NCBI GenBank assembly: GCA_021824055.1
Contig: JAKALV010000021.1
Span: forward strand, 1 to 22,150
From: Acidobacteriota bacterium
GTDB taxonomy: Bacteria; Acidobacteriota; Vicinamibacteria; Vicinamibacterales; SCN-69-37
DNA length: 22,150 nucleotides
Direction of reading: 5' to 3'
Under the pieces are notes generated by a model. It had not been told where the DNA came from and searched no databases. It saw only the letters and a list, made by a program, of their open reading frames with translations. Positions within the stretch are counted from its first letter, which is position 1; every line of letters starts with the position of its first letter. A program made the translations under genes and the position numbers. Positions 7,650 to 14,949 of the stretch are shown here, in pieces.

Positions 7650-7826
7650 CTATTTGGCTATTTGGAGCAGGCCGTCGGTGCGTGCTGTCGCTATGGCGAA
7701 CTCCTGCGCCGTCCGTCGGCTGACGCCGGCGGCCGCCGCCGCGGCACCGACCCGCCAGCCGGTCGCCTGAATCCGATTCGCAGTTTCACTCGGGCTGGTG
7801 CGCGCTGTCGCAATGGCGAACTCCAA
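7650..7826 (-). CDS. Small ORF of 58 codons inside the repeat-bounded element, helix-turn-helix-like
   Basis: From a TTG at 7826 the minus strand encodes 58 residues and stops in the left repeat arm. The central part, ATGWRVGAAAAAAGVSRRTA (21-40), reads like the recognition half of a Fis-type helix-turn-helix, and the peptide EFAIATART occurs twice (2-10 and 42-50) because the direct repeat is in the same frame. There is no ATG or GTG and no clear Shine-Dalgarno, and a stop lies a few codons upstream. It may be a genuine small gene, a relic of a longer one, or chance in a GC-rich spacer. The HTH comparison is pattern recognition only. Confidence 0.25.
   Translation of the reverse strand: MEFAIATARTSPSETANRIQATGWRVGAAAAAAGVSRRTAQEFAIATARTDGLLQIAK
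7677..7824. repeat. Pair of 28-bp direct repeats (7677-7704 and 7797-7824)
   Basis: The two copies, each starting GGTGCG and ending GGCGAACTCC, differ at two positions and are spaced 120 bp start to start, a multiple of three. They sit just inside the inverted arms and share a reading frame on the minus strand, where both encode EFAIATART. Confidence 0.85.
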
Positions 7827-7917
7827 TAGCAGATAGCCCGATCACACATTCCAATAACCAGCTAACCAGATCGCAGATAGCCAGATTCATTGGCTCATCG
7901 GCGTCTTCGGCCGTACA

Positions 7918-7956
7918 CACAAACGGCCGGTGGGTCTTCCCCACCGGCCGTTTGTG
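7918..7956 (-). terminator. Strong hairpin terminator of the ABC operon
   Basis: A perfect 17-bp stem (7918-7934 with 7940-7956) closes a 5-nt loop, 16 nt downstream of the stop of the gene at 7973. On the minus strand the distal arm ends GTTTGTG. It marks the end of the operon that begins at 12594. Confidence 0.8.
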
Positions 7957-7972
7957 CTTCCCGCTGTCGGTT

Positions 7973-8962
7973 CTATCTGAAGTGCTTGTGGATGCTCGAG
8001 AGGCCTGTGCTGCCCGCGCCGTGCAGCATGTCGATCACATCGGACGGAAGATTGAACGAGAGCCCCACCGTCTTGCCCGTGCCGGACATCTGGAGCGAGT
8101 TGATGATCGCGTCGAGCTTGGCGTCGCGGCCCATCTGCAGCCGGGCCAGCGCCAATCCGCCGTTGACCACCGCGCGGAGATTCTCGGCCGCCTGATCGTC
8201 CCGGGCTTCGGCCTTGAGCGTGCCGCTGATGCCGCCGTTCACATGGCCCGTGACCGAGAACCACTGAACCGCCGGCAACTGCGCCTTCACCTGGTCGGGC
8301 AGGCCGGACACCTTCTGCATGTCGTCCATCCGGCCCACGGCCCACGCGTTCGCGTTCGGGTCCACATCGCGGATCAGCCGCATCACGTCGGCGTTGCCCG
8401 TGACGTTGGCGCCGCCGTGAGCGTCAATCGCACGGTGCAGGGCGGCCTGTCCGCCGACAGCCACGAGCCCGGGTTCGAGGAACGCCACGCCTTTGTCGTC
8501 CTTCGAGATCACCTGTTTGCCGTTGTAGTCACTGACCGTAGCGCCGCGCTGCACGGACGAGGTCTGGATCTGGGACGGGTTGAACACGCCGCGGACCAGG
8601 AGCACCAGGTTCTGGTCCGGCGCCGGCTTGGACGTGCCCGGTAGGCCGGTCACCGCCGCCAGCACCGAGGTCACGTCCCGTTCGAGGTCGATGCCGGTCT
8701 CGTCGAGGAACTCATTTCGGCCCTCGCCGGTCGGCGTTGACTGACGCAGCTTCTGGCGGAATTCCGAGTTCATGATGTCACGAACGTTGGCGTAGGCCAC
8801 GACGGTCGAATCGGCGGGCACATAGGCCAGATCGTCATTGCCGGCGGCCCGGCTGGCCAGCAGAGGGAGCCCCCCGCTGTAGTAAGCCACGAGCCCGGTG
8901 CAGAGCCCCGCCACCATGATCAGGGACGCGGCCGAGATGAAGTAGCGTGTGCGCTTGGTCAT
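7973..8962 (-). CDS. Membrane-anchored periplasmic protein of unknown function
   Basis: A 329-residue protein with a basic N-terminus (MTKRTRYF) and one hydrophobic segment at about 8-28, then a soluble domain that should face the periplasm. The motif LAYVPADSTVVAYANVRDIM (45-64) is typical of proteins describing themselves by 'P-x-D-x-x-x-V-A-Y-A-N' repeats related to DUF3352-like families; I offer that only as a resemblance. The start ATG at 8962 has AGAGG about 9 nt upstream. It lies 38 nt downstream of the second ABC permease in the same direction and ends at a strong terminator, so it is probably the last gene of the operon and may be an accessory of the exporter. No catalytic motif is seen. 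Confidence 0.8.
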   Translation of the reverse strand: MTKRTRYFISAASLIMVAGLCTGLVAYYSGGLPLLASRAAGNDDLAYVPADSTVVAYANVRDIMNSEFRQKLRQSTPTGEGRNEFLDETGIDLERDVTSVLAAVTGLPGTSKPAPDQNLVLLVRGVFNPSQIQTSSVQRGATVSDYNGKQVISKDDKGVAFLEPGLVAVGGQAALHRAIDAHGGANVTGNADVMRLIRDVDPNANAWAVGRMDDMQKVSGLPDQVKAQLPAVQWFSVTGHVNGGISGTLKAEARDDQAAENLRAVVNGGLALARLQMGRDAKLDAIINSLQMSGTGKTVGLSFNLPSDVIDMLHGAGSTGLSSIHKHFR

Positions 8963-9000
8963 CAGCGTAACCTCTAGTCGGCTATACGGCCCGACTGGCT

Positions 9001-9861
9001 CTATTGTTCGAGAACATACTCCTTATTACTGACCGTACGGGCCGCGAGCCACAAGCAGACCACGGTGATGGCGGTCAAGGCAATCACGGCCGTCGACAGC
9101 GCCGGCGTTTCGCGGAAAATCCGCTGGACCAGACTCACCACCGAGTCGTTCGGCATGGCCTGGGGGACCAGCCCCTGGAGGTAGTAGGCCAAGGTAAACC
9201 GCTTCAAATAGCCCGGGAACACCAGGACGGCCGGTTCGAATCCAAATACGAACACCAGGCTGATCAGGAGCGGACGCTTGAACGTGGCGCCGATGAAAGC
9301 AAACACGGCCCCGTAGACGACCAGCCCGGCCGCCAGAATCAGCAGATCCTTGATCAAATCCGGGAAATTCTGGCCCAGCGAGCCCCCAAGCGGCGTCACC
9401 AGGAGCCAGACAACCGTGATCGACGGCAGGACCACGATCATCGTGCACAGCACATACGCCAGGAACTTGCCGAACAGCACCGCGCCCCGCGACACGGGCC
9501 GGGTGAACAAATATGTAATGGTCTTGTCCTCAACCTCGTCCGCAATGAGCGACGTGCCGTAGAAGGCCCCCAGCACGGGCACGCTGAAGCGCAGGTAGAA
9601 GGCCCAGATCATCAGCCCGAAGATGGCCGGGCCGTCAACGGCCGTATTGTTGACGTGGAGCCCGGGCGCGCCGAGCGCGCTGGCCCCCCGCACGAGCAGC
9701 GCGATCAGCACCGGCACGCCGACCACGAGCGCCATGAAGATGGTGCGGCGCGACCAGAGCATCTCGCCCACCGACAGGTCGAATACCCGCAACGACGCGT
9801 ACAGAAAACCGGGCGCCTTGGCCGGTCGTGCGGGAACGGACGCAGGAGTCATGGTCGCCAT
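9001..9861 (-). CDS. ABC-2 type transporter permease
   Basis: A 286-residue inner-membrane protein with about six hydrophobic segments (roughly 41-60, 78-102, 131-158, 171-192, 197-217, 256-274). The ABC-2 hallmark between the second and third segments is visible: SLIADEVEDKTITYLFTRP then SRGAVLFGKFLAY (104-136). It should form the channel for the ATPase encoded immediately upstream, whose stop lies 5 nt before this ATG. I chose the ATG at 9861 because GAGG precedes it closely, although the ATG at 9852 is possible. The longer frame upstream would overlap the ATPase gene extensively. The substrate is unknown. Confidence 0.88.
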   Translation of the reverse strand: MATMTPASVPARPAKAPGFLYASLRVFDLSVGEMLWSRRTIFMALVVGVPVLIALLVRGASALGAPGLHVNNTAVDGPAIFGLMIWAFYLRFSVPVLGAFYGTSLIADEVEDKTITYLFTRPVSRGAVLFGKFLAYVLCTMIVVLPSITVVWLLVTPLGGSLGQNFPDLIKDLLILAAGLVVYGAVFAFIGATFKRPLLISLVFVFGFEPAVLVFPGYLKRFTLAYYLQGLVPQAMPNDSVVSLVQRIFRETPALSTAVIALTAITVVCLWLAARTVSNKEYVLEQ

Positions 9862-9866
9862 ACGCC

Positions 9867-10817
9867 TCAGCTCTTCACCAGGTACTGGAAGACGGCCTGC
9901 AAATTGTCGTCGGGCGAGGTCAATTCCTCGACCGCGCCGCAACGCCCGGCGGCCACCAGATCCGTGAGGCGCGAGTAGAACGCGTCGGGCTTCCCCGTCT
10001 CCACCACCACCGCGCCCTCCTGAAATCGCATGCTGATCACGTCGTCATGGGTCAGGAACTCGCGCGCCAGTTCGCGCGGGTCGCTCGCGCGGATGTGCAC
10101 CGAGTGCGGATGGGTATCGATCAGCGCGCGAATCTGGTGCACGTTGCCTTCGGCCAGAATGCGCCCGTTGTTGATGAGCAGGATGTCGGACGTCATTGAT
10201 TCCTCCTCGTGGAGGATGTGACTCGACACGAGCACGCTCTTGCCCGCGCGCGCCCACTCGCGGATGAGCTTCATCGTCTTGCGGCGGCCCAGCGGATCCA
10301 TGCCGGACAGCGGTTCGTCCAGAATCAGCAGTTCCGGATCGTGCACGATGGCCTGCGCGAGCTTCACGCGCTGCCGCATGCCTTTGCTGTAGGCGCCGAT
10401 CTTCTTGTTGGCGGCCTCCATCAGATCCACCTGCGTCAGCGCGCGCTCGGCGGCGGTCTTGGCTTCCTGTTCCGAGTAGCCGCTCAGCCGGACGAGCGCC
10501 ATCACCCACTCGAGCCCGGTCATCCGCTCGTAAAACGCATCCTGCTCCGGGCAGAAGCCGATGCGGAAGTACAGCGACGGGTTCCCCCAGATCGGCTCCC
10601 CCAGCACGCGAATGGTGCCCTTGCTCGGCTTGAGCTGTCCGGTGATCAGCTTCATGAACGTGCTCTTGCCGGCGCCGTTCGGGCCGAGCAGGCCCGTCAC
10701 GCCGGGCGGCACGTTCACGGAGATGTCGTTCAGACCGCTGATCTGGCCGTACCACTTCGACAGGTGTTCGGCCGTCACGATAGGTGCCGTGCCAGGTGCC
10801 AACGGTGCTGTGTCCAT
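9867..10817 (-). CDS. ABC transporter ATP-binding protein
   Basis: A 316-residue ATPase of the ABC-2/CcmA-like exporter class. Walker A GPNGAGKST is at 45-53, the Q-loop region FCPEQDAF at 88-95, the signature YSKGMRQR at 143-150, Walker B LLILDEP at 163-169 and the switch His200 in SSHIL. A C-terminal domain of about 90 residues follows, as in exporter ATPases that pair with separate permeases. The ATG at 10817 overlaps the stop of the upstream permease (TGATG on the minus strand), fixing the start. It lies between two permease genes and most likely serves the one downstream, with which it is closely spaced. Confidence 0.93.
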   Translation of the reverse strand: MDTAPLAPGTAPIVTAEHLSKWYGQISGLNDISVNVPPGVTGLLGPNGAGKSTFMKLITGQLKPSKGTIRVLGEPIWGNPSLYFRIGFCPEQDAFYERMTGLEWVMALVRLSGYSEQEAKTAAERALTQVDLMEAANKKIGAYSKGMRQRVKLAQAIVHDPELLILDEPLSGMDPLGRRKTMKLIREWARAGKSVLVSSHILHEEESMTSDILLINNGRILAEGNVHQIRALIDTHPHSVHIRASDPRELAREFLTHDDVISMRFQEGAVVVETGKPDAFYSRLTDLVAAGRCGAVEELTSPDDNLQAVFQYLVKS

Positions 10818-11662
10818 CACGACACCACCTCGACGCCGCGGACGCGGCGCTCGAGCACCGAAATGGACAGCACGACGAGAGCCACCAGGACCAGCAGCGA
10901 CACCAGCCACGGCGTCTCGTAGCGCGCCGGCTGGCGGAAGATCACGTCGGTCACTTGCGCCATGTTCGCGGTGATGGACACCCAGGCCATGCGCGTGGAC
11001 CCGTTGATCAGCCGCAGCGCATTGAAGACCGCGTCGGTGAAGAAGATCGCCCCCGTATACAACAACGCCGCGTAGCGGCTGCTCTTCGACAACGATGACA
11101 GCGCCAGCATCGTCGTGGAGGCGACGATGACCTGCACGAGCGAGCCGAGGATGATGGACGGAATCAGGTACAGATTCTTCCCGAGGAAATCAAAGCTGCC
11201 GGAGAACGCCACCTGCAGCAACAACAGCAACAGGCCGGGCACGAGGGTGACGGTCAGCAGAAACGCGAGCAATACCGCCAGCTTGCCGCCGACGTACTCC
11301 GCGCGCAGCAGCGGTTTCGACAGATAGATCTGGAGGGCATTGGCCCGGCGGTCGTTGGCGATCAGACCCGCGCCGGCCCAGATGGTCATGAAGAACACGA
11401 ACACGCCCTGCGAATCGAGGAACGACCGGAACATCTGCGGGTTGACGCCCAGAAAACTGCCGGCCTGCGGGAAATTCGTGACGAGGTAGATGCGCACGGC
11501 GTTGACGATGAACGGCACCCAGCTGAAGATCAGCAGGAACACATACGCGCGCTTGGCCAGCATGGCGCGAATCCCGGACCACGCGATCACGCCCCAGGCG
11601 CCCCCCACCGCGTGGCGCGCGCCCTGATACCGCCGGTAGCTTTGATCGTGGATGGGACTCAT
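10817..11662 (-). CDS. ABC-2 type transporter permease
   Basis: A 281-residue inner-membrane protein with about six hydrophobic segments (roughly 39-60, 86-102, 128-152, 165-189, 197-215, 252-270). The conserved cytoplasmic stretch GLIANDRRANALQIYLSKP followed by LRAEYVGGKLAVLLAF parallels the same region in the second permease, so the two are probably related channel subunits. Its ATG overlaps the stop of the upstream ATPase by 4 nt (ATGA), and its own stop overlaps the next ATPase start by one base. This tight coupling indicates coordinated synthesis. The N-terminal extension before the first membrane segment (1-38) is cytoplasmic. Confidence 0.88.
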   Translation of the reverse strand: MSPIHDQSYRRYQGARHAVGGAWGVIAWSGIRAMLAKRAYVFLLIFSWVPFIVNAVRIYLVTNFPQAGSFLGVNPQMFRSFLDSQGVFVFFMTIWAGAGLIANDRRANALQIYLSKPLLRAEYVGGKLAVLLAFLLTVTLVPGLLLLLLQVAFSGSFDFLGKNLYLIPSIILGSLVQVIVASTTMLALSSLSKSSRYAALLYTGAIFFTDAVFNALRLINGSTRMAWVSITANMAQVTDVIFRQPARYETPWLVSLLVLVALVVLSISVLERRVRGVEVVS

Positions 11663-12594
11663 GCTTCACCAATCGCGCGCGCGAACACATCTTCCAGTGT
11701 CGGCAGGCTGGGTTTGAGGTGGCGGATCTGCACGCCGGCCGACAACGCCACGGCCGAGATCTTCCGTTGATCCTCGCCGGGCCCGACCGGAACGCCCGGC
11801 ACGAACACGCGCATGACGTCTTCGTCGGTCTCCGAAGCCTCGAGGCCGGCGGCCTTGAGCGCGGCGATGAAGACCGGGAGTTCGCCTTTGACCCGCACCT
11901 CGAACACGCGTCCGGAGGGTCCCTTCAGCGCCTCAATGGTGCCGAACGTCGCCACCGTCCCCTTGTCCATAACGACGACGTGATCGCAGGTGTATTCGAC
12001 GTCGGGCAGCAGATGCGAGGACAGGATGAGGTTGACCCCTTTGTTATGCGCCAGGTCGCGGATCAGCTCGAGCATCTCGTCGCGGCCCTTGGGGTCCATG
12101 CCGTTCGTCGGTTCATCGAGAAACAGCAGGTCGGGATCGTGCACAAGGGCCTGCGCCAGCTTGATGCGCTGCTTCATGCCGGTCGAGTAGGTCTCGATGT
12201 TGCGATATCGCGCTTCGCCCAGCCCCACGTAGTACAGCACTTCGTGGGCCCGCTGCATCGCGTCGGACTTGGGTAACCCCGACAGCTGGCCGCAGTAGGC
12301 AACGAAACTGACGGCGTTCATGCCGGGGATCTGGGCCTCGCTCTCCGGCATATAGCCCAGTCGGGCGCGCACCTCGAGCGGGCGCTTCGCCACATCCAGG
12401 CCGAGCACGTTCAAGGCGCCGCTGTCCGGCTTCACGAACCCCAGCAACGCCTTCAGCATCGTGCTCTTGCCGGCGCCATTGGGACCGAGCAGGCCCACGG
12501 CCCCGGTGGGAAACACCGCCGAGACGTCGCGCAGCGCGCGCTGTTTGCCGTACGTGATATTGACCCGGTCGAGTGTAACGACGGATTCGCTCAT
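11659..12594 (-). CDS. ABC transporter ATP-binding protein
   Basis: A 311-residue ABC ATPase with Walker A GPNGAGKST at 37-45, signature YSTGMKQR at 136-143, Walker B LLFLDEP at 156-162 and the switch His194 in SSHLL. The C-terminal part ends in LPTLEDVFARAIGEA, the LEDVF motif common in ABC-2 exporter ATPases. It is the first gene of the four-gene ATPase/permease set. No Shine-Dalgarno precedes the ATG at 12594; TATAGA lies 14 nt upstream (12609-12614), so a very short leader is possible, or transcription may read through from the HD gene that ends 43 nt upstream. Confidence 0.93.
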   Translation of the reverse strand: MSESVVTLDRVNITYGKQRALRDVSAVFPTGAVGLLGPNGAGKSTMLKALLGFVKPDSGALNVLGLDVAKRPLEVRARLGYMPESEAQIPGMNAVSFVAYCGQLSGLPKSDAMQRAHEVLYYVGLGEARYRNIETYSTGMKQRIKLAQALVHDPDLLFLDEPTNGMDPKGRDEMLELIRDLAHNKGVNLILSSHLLPDVEYTCDHVVVMDKGTVATFGTIEALKGPSGRVFEVRVKGELPVFIAALKAAGLEASETDEDVMRVFVPGVPVGPGEDQRKISAVALSAGVQIRHLKPSLPTLEDVFARAIGEA

Positions 12595-12637
12595 GCAGGT
12601 GCTGACGTTCTATACGGCCCGGCCGCGAGGCGGGTTC

Positions 12638-13225
12638 TCACAACGCCCCCCGCAGCCCAAGCGCATCCGCCTGCTCGCGCAGGAACCCGATCACGTTGGC
12701 GATGTGCTGGTCGAGCGGCAGCCCGATCTCTTCCGCGCCCTTCCGAAGATCGTCCCGCGGGACGGCGCGCGCAAAGGCCTTGTCCTTCATCCGCTTGAGG
12801 ACCGACGACGCTTCGAGATCCATGATGCTCTTCGACGGACGCACGAGAGCGGCGGCGGTGATGAATCCCGCCAGCTCGTCGCAGGCGAACAGCGTTTTCT
12901 CCAGCGGCGTTTCGCGCGGCACGCCGGAATAGTCCGCGTGCGAGAGAATCGCCCGGGTCACCCACGCGGGGTACCCGAGCGATGTCAGGATGTCCACGCC
13001 GCGGAACGGATGGTTCTCGCGGTCGGGATACTTCTCGTAGTCAAAGTCGTGCACGAGGGCGACAAACCCCCACGCCTCCTCGTCCGCGCCTTGCTGCCGC
13101 GCGTAGCCGCGGACGGCGGCTTCCACCGCGAGCAGGTGCTTGCGCAGGCTCTCGCTCTGGACGTGCTCGGTCACGAGCGCCCAGGCGCGCTCGCGGGTCA
13201 ACAGCAGATCGGCCGCGTCAGTCAT
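12638..13225 (-). CDS. HD-domain hydrolase-like protein
   Basis: A 195-residue cytoplasmic protein with the ligands of an HD phosphohydrolase in order: His30 in LRKHLLAVE, His59-Asp60 in ALVHDFDYEKYPD, His72, His96 in AILSHADYSG and Asp116 in ACDELAGF. The tripartite pattern matches small stand-alone HD proteins annotated as predicted hydrolases; the substrate, possibly a nucleotide, is unknown. The ATG at 13225 overlaps the stop of the upstream exported-protein gene by 4 nt (ATGA), which decides the start; the frame is open much further upstream but that part is a shadow of the other gene. Confidence 0.9.
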   Translation of the reverse strand: MTDAADLLLTRERAWALVTEHVQSESLRKHLLAVEAAVRGYARQQGADEEAWGFVALVHDFDYEKYPDRENHPFRGVDILTSLGYPAWVTRAILSHADYSGVPRETPLEKTLFACDELAGFITAAALVRPSKSIMDLEASSVLKRMKDKAFARAVPRDDLRKGAEEIGLPLDQHIANVIGFLREQADALGLRGAL

Positions 13226-13989
13226 CGAATGGGTGACGGGACCTCTTTGTAGTCCTTGGGAATTTCGAACAGGTCGGCGGCCGCGGCTTCGTTGGAGAAC
13301 CCGGTGGCCGTCATCACGATCTCCACGCCGAACGTCGTCAGCACGCCTTTCAGCAGCATCCGGCCGTCGTTCAGTTCCTTCACATTGCCCATGCCAAACT
13401 GCTTCATCGCCGTGGAGGCCAGGTTGGTCGCCCCCGCGGGCATCTTGATCGCGTCGGTCATCCACACCTCGTAGCCCATGGTGATATCCGGCGACATGCC
13501 GGGCGGCAGCTGGCTCGGATCCACGCCCGGCAGGGCCATCGTCATCGACAACACCATGTGCTCGGCCTTCATGCCGTTGATGGTCTCGAACTCGCCGCGC
13601 TTCGTGATCTTGATGTCGGGTTTCATCCCCGCCATGACGCCCGCCGCCTCCGAGGTCATGAGCGGCTGCTTCCAATACGTCTTCGACGATGGATCCAGCA
13701 TGAACATCGAGCCGTCGGTCTTGATCAAGGTGACCATGCCGGCCTTCATGTTGGCAAACGCCTGCTTCTGCTCCGAGCGGACGCCGTGCTCGCCCGCGAG
13801 CACCACCTGATCGATGCCGCCGGCCGGAAACATCTGCATCATCATCGGTCCGGCCATCTGCGCCATCGGGTCATTGCCGGCGTTCGCGGCCATGCGCGCT
13901 TCCATGTGCATCGTGTACTTGACCTCCGCGTTGAGGGGCACGATCGCCGCCAGCAGGAGCACGGCCGAGACCATCAGTTTTCTCACCAT
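13222..13989 (-). CDS. Exported protein, DUF4412-like
   Basis: A 255-residue protein with a clear signal peptide (MVRKLMVSAVLLLAAIVPLNA, cleavage near 21) and a methionine-rich segment at about 42-55 (PMAQMAGPMMMQMF). The body has repeated beta-strand patterns such as VTLIKTDGSMFMLDPSSKTYW, resembling proteins assigned to DUF4412 whose function is unknown. It should act in the periplasm or at the outer membrane. The ATG at 13989 overlaps the end of the Nudix-fusion gene by 7 nt and its stop overlaps the HD gene start, so the three are translationally linked. Why an exported protein is coupled to cytoplasmic hydrolases is not clear. Confidence 0.85.
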   Translation of the reverse strand: MVRKLMVSAVLLLAAIVPLNAEVKYTMHMEARMAANAGNDPMAQMAGPMMMQMFPAGGIDQVVLAGEHGVRSEQKQAFANMKAGMVTLIKTDGSMFMLDPSSKTYWKQPLMTSEAAGVMAGMKPDIKITKRGEFETINGMKAEHMVLSMTMALPGVDPSQLPPGMSPDITMGYEVWMTDAIKMPAGATNLASTAMKQFGMGNVKELNDGRMLLKGVLTTFGVEIVMTATGFSNEAAAADLFEIPKDYKEVPSPIR

Positions 13990-14876
13990 TGCAGTGACTC
14001 CTTCATCACGGCGGCGCGCAGAATCACGTCGCGGGGTTTTTCGGCCATCGGCAACTCAGCCAGACAATTCGGCGCCACCCACGCGCACTCGCTGACGTCA
14101 CTTTGCGCGTGGAGCACCCCGCCGACCATCCGGCAGAGGTAATCCACAAGCACGAAGTGATACCGCACATTCGCGCTCGCGTCCAGCAGAATGCGGTCGA
14201 AGACCTCGATGAGCGGGCCCACCTCGACGATGAGCCCGGTCTCTTCGTTGATTTCGCGGGCGGTGCCGGCTTCCAGCGTCTCGCCGATCTCGAGTCCGCC
14301 ACCGGGCAGGCTCCACTGCAGCGCCAGCGGCTCGTGCTTTCGCCGGACGACCAGCACGTCCCCGCGCTCATCGAAGACCACGCCGCCCACGCCCAGCACG
14401 GGCTTGGCTGGATAGCGCCGGCCGGGCGGCGCCGGCTCCGCGGGACCGTCCGCGGCCGTCGCCGGGACGTCGGCACCGCCTGCCGGCGCCTTCAAAATCG
14501 TGCGCTGGCGCCGGATGGCGCCGTCCTCGATCCAGAAGTACGAATATCCGCGGTCGAAGACCTCGGCGCCAGTGGCGGCGTGGCGCAGGCCGCGCACGAA
14601 GTCGGCGCGCACCCAGCCCCAGCCGGTTTCGATACCCGCGATCCGGCTCACGTCGTAGCGGCGCCCGCCGGGCAGCGCGCCAACGCGTGACCGCCGCTCG
14701 CGTTCCCACGCCGCTGCCACGGCGGCATGGCCGCGATGCCGGGGCTCATCCTCGGCGAACACGAGCTCGACGTCGCAGTCATCCGCGTACATGCGCGCCA
14801 CGGCATCGAGATCGTCGCGGTTGATCGCGGCAAACAGCGCCGCCACCATCGTCATCGCGTCACGCGGGTCAGCCAC
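13983..14876 (-). CDS. Fusion of an NTF2-like (SnoaL/DUF4440-type) domain and a Nudix hydrolase
   Basis: A 297-residue two-domain protein. Residues about 5-128 resemble the cone-shaped NTF2-like fold (AALFAAINRDDLDAVARMYA; FDRGYSYFWIEDGAIRRQRT), with a proline/alanine linker at 131-155. Residues 156-297 are a Nudix hydrolase. The Nudix box is complete at 193-215 (Gly193, Glu199, Arg207, Glu208, Glu211, Glu212, Gly214), so hydrolysis of a nucleoside-diphosphate-linked compound is expected with a divalent metal. The substrate cannot be read. The start is GTG at 14876; an in-frame ATG at 14855 is the main alternative. It sits 56 nt downstream of tsaD and overlaps the next gene. Confidence 0.88.
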   Translation of the reverse strand: MADPRDAMTMVAALFAAINRDDLDAVARMYADDCDVELVFAEDEPRHRGHAAVAAAWERERRSRVGALPGGRRYDVSRIAGIETGWGWVRADFVRGLRHAATGAEVFDRGYSYFWIEDGAIRRQRTILKAPAGGADVPATAADGPAEPAPPGRRYPAKPVLGVGGVVFDERGDVLVVRRKHEPLALQWSLPGGGLEIGETLEAGTAREINEETGLIVEVGPLIEVFDRILLDASANVRYHFVLVDYLCRMVGGVLHAQSDVSECAWVAPNCLAELPMAEKPRDVILRAAVMKESLQW

Positions 14877-14949
14877 GCTCGCCCATGGCTTTCACAATGA
14901 CACGCTTCCCGCGCGTGTTGAACCAGAGGCACTCAGTGAAGGTCGCCAC
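14869..14949 (-). pseudogene. 26-codon ORF between tsaD and the Nudix fusion, possible remnant of a PhnB-like (VOC) gene
   Basis: A GTG at 14949 inside the end of tsaD opens a 26-codon frame that stops inside the start of the next gene. Its first residues, VATFTECLWFN, resemble the N-terminus of PhnB-like VOC proteins (typically I-T-P-C-L-W-F-D). A shift of frame after WFN gives HAREA, which matches the next family position (AEEA/AREA). This suggests a truncated, frameshifted relic of about 20 codons, but the match is very short and may be chance. Alternatively it is a tiny coupling ORF. Confidence 0.25.

Larger units (their letters stand above)
7596..7889. repeat. Repeat-bounded element with 32-bp perfect terminal inverted repeats made of degenerate 7-8-bp units
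   Basis: This element occupies most of the 465-bp gap between two convergent genes. Its ends at 7596-7627 and 7858-7889 are perfect inverted copies of 32 bp. The similarity continues inward imperfectly to about 7667 and 7819. Read on the plus strand, the left arm is nine degenerate units of CTGGCTAT (for example CTGGCTAT, CTGCGAT, CTGGTTAG, CTGGCTA, CTGGAAG, TTGGCTAT), and the right arm carries the same units inverted. Inside are a 28-bp direct repeat and a short ORF. No obvious target-site duplication flanks it. It resembles a MITE in outline, but no known family is recognised. Confidence 0.85.

Noticed and set aside
7596..7889. Insertion sequence
   Set aside because: No transposase is encoded, the ends are tandem units rather than typical IS termini, and no target-site duplication is visible at the borders.
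14877..14932. Riboswitch or attenuator between tsaD and the Nudix fusion
   Set aside because: The gap is only 56 nt, with no stable nested hairpins or terminator, and the genes look co-transcribed.
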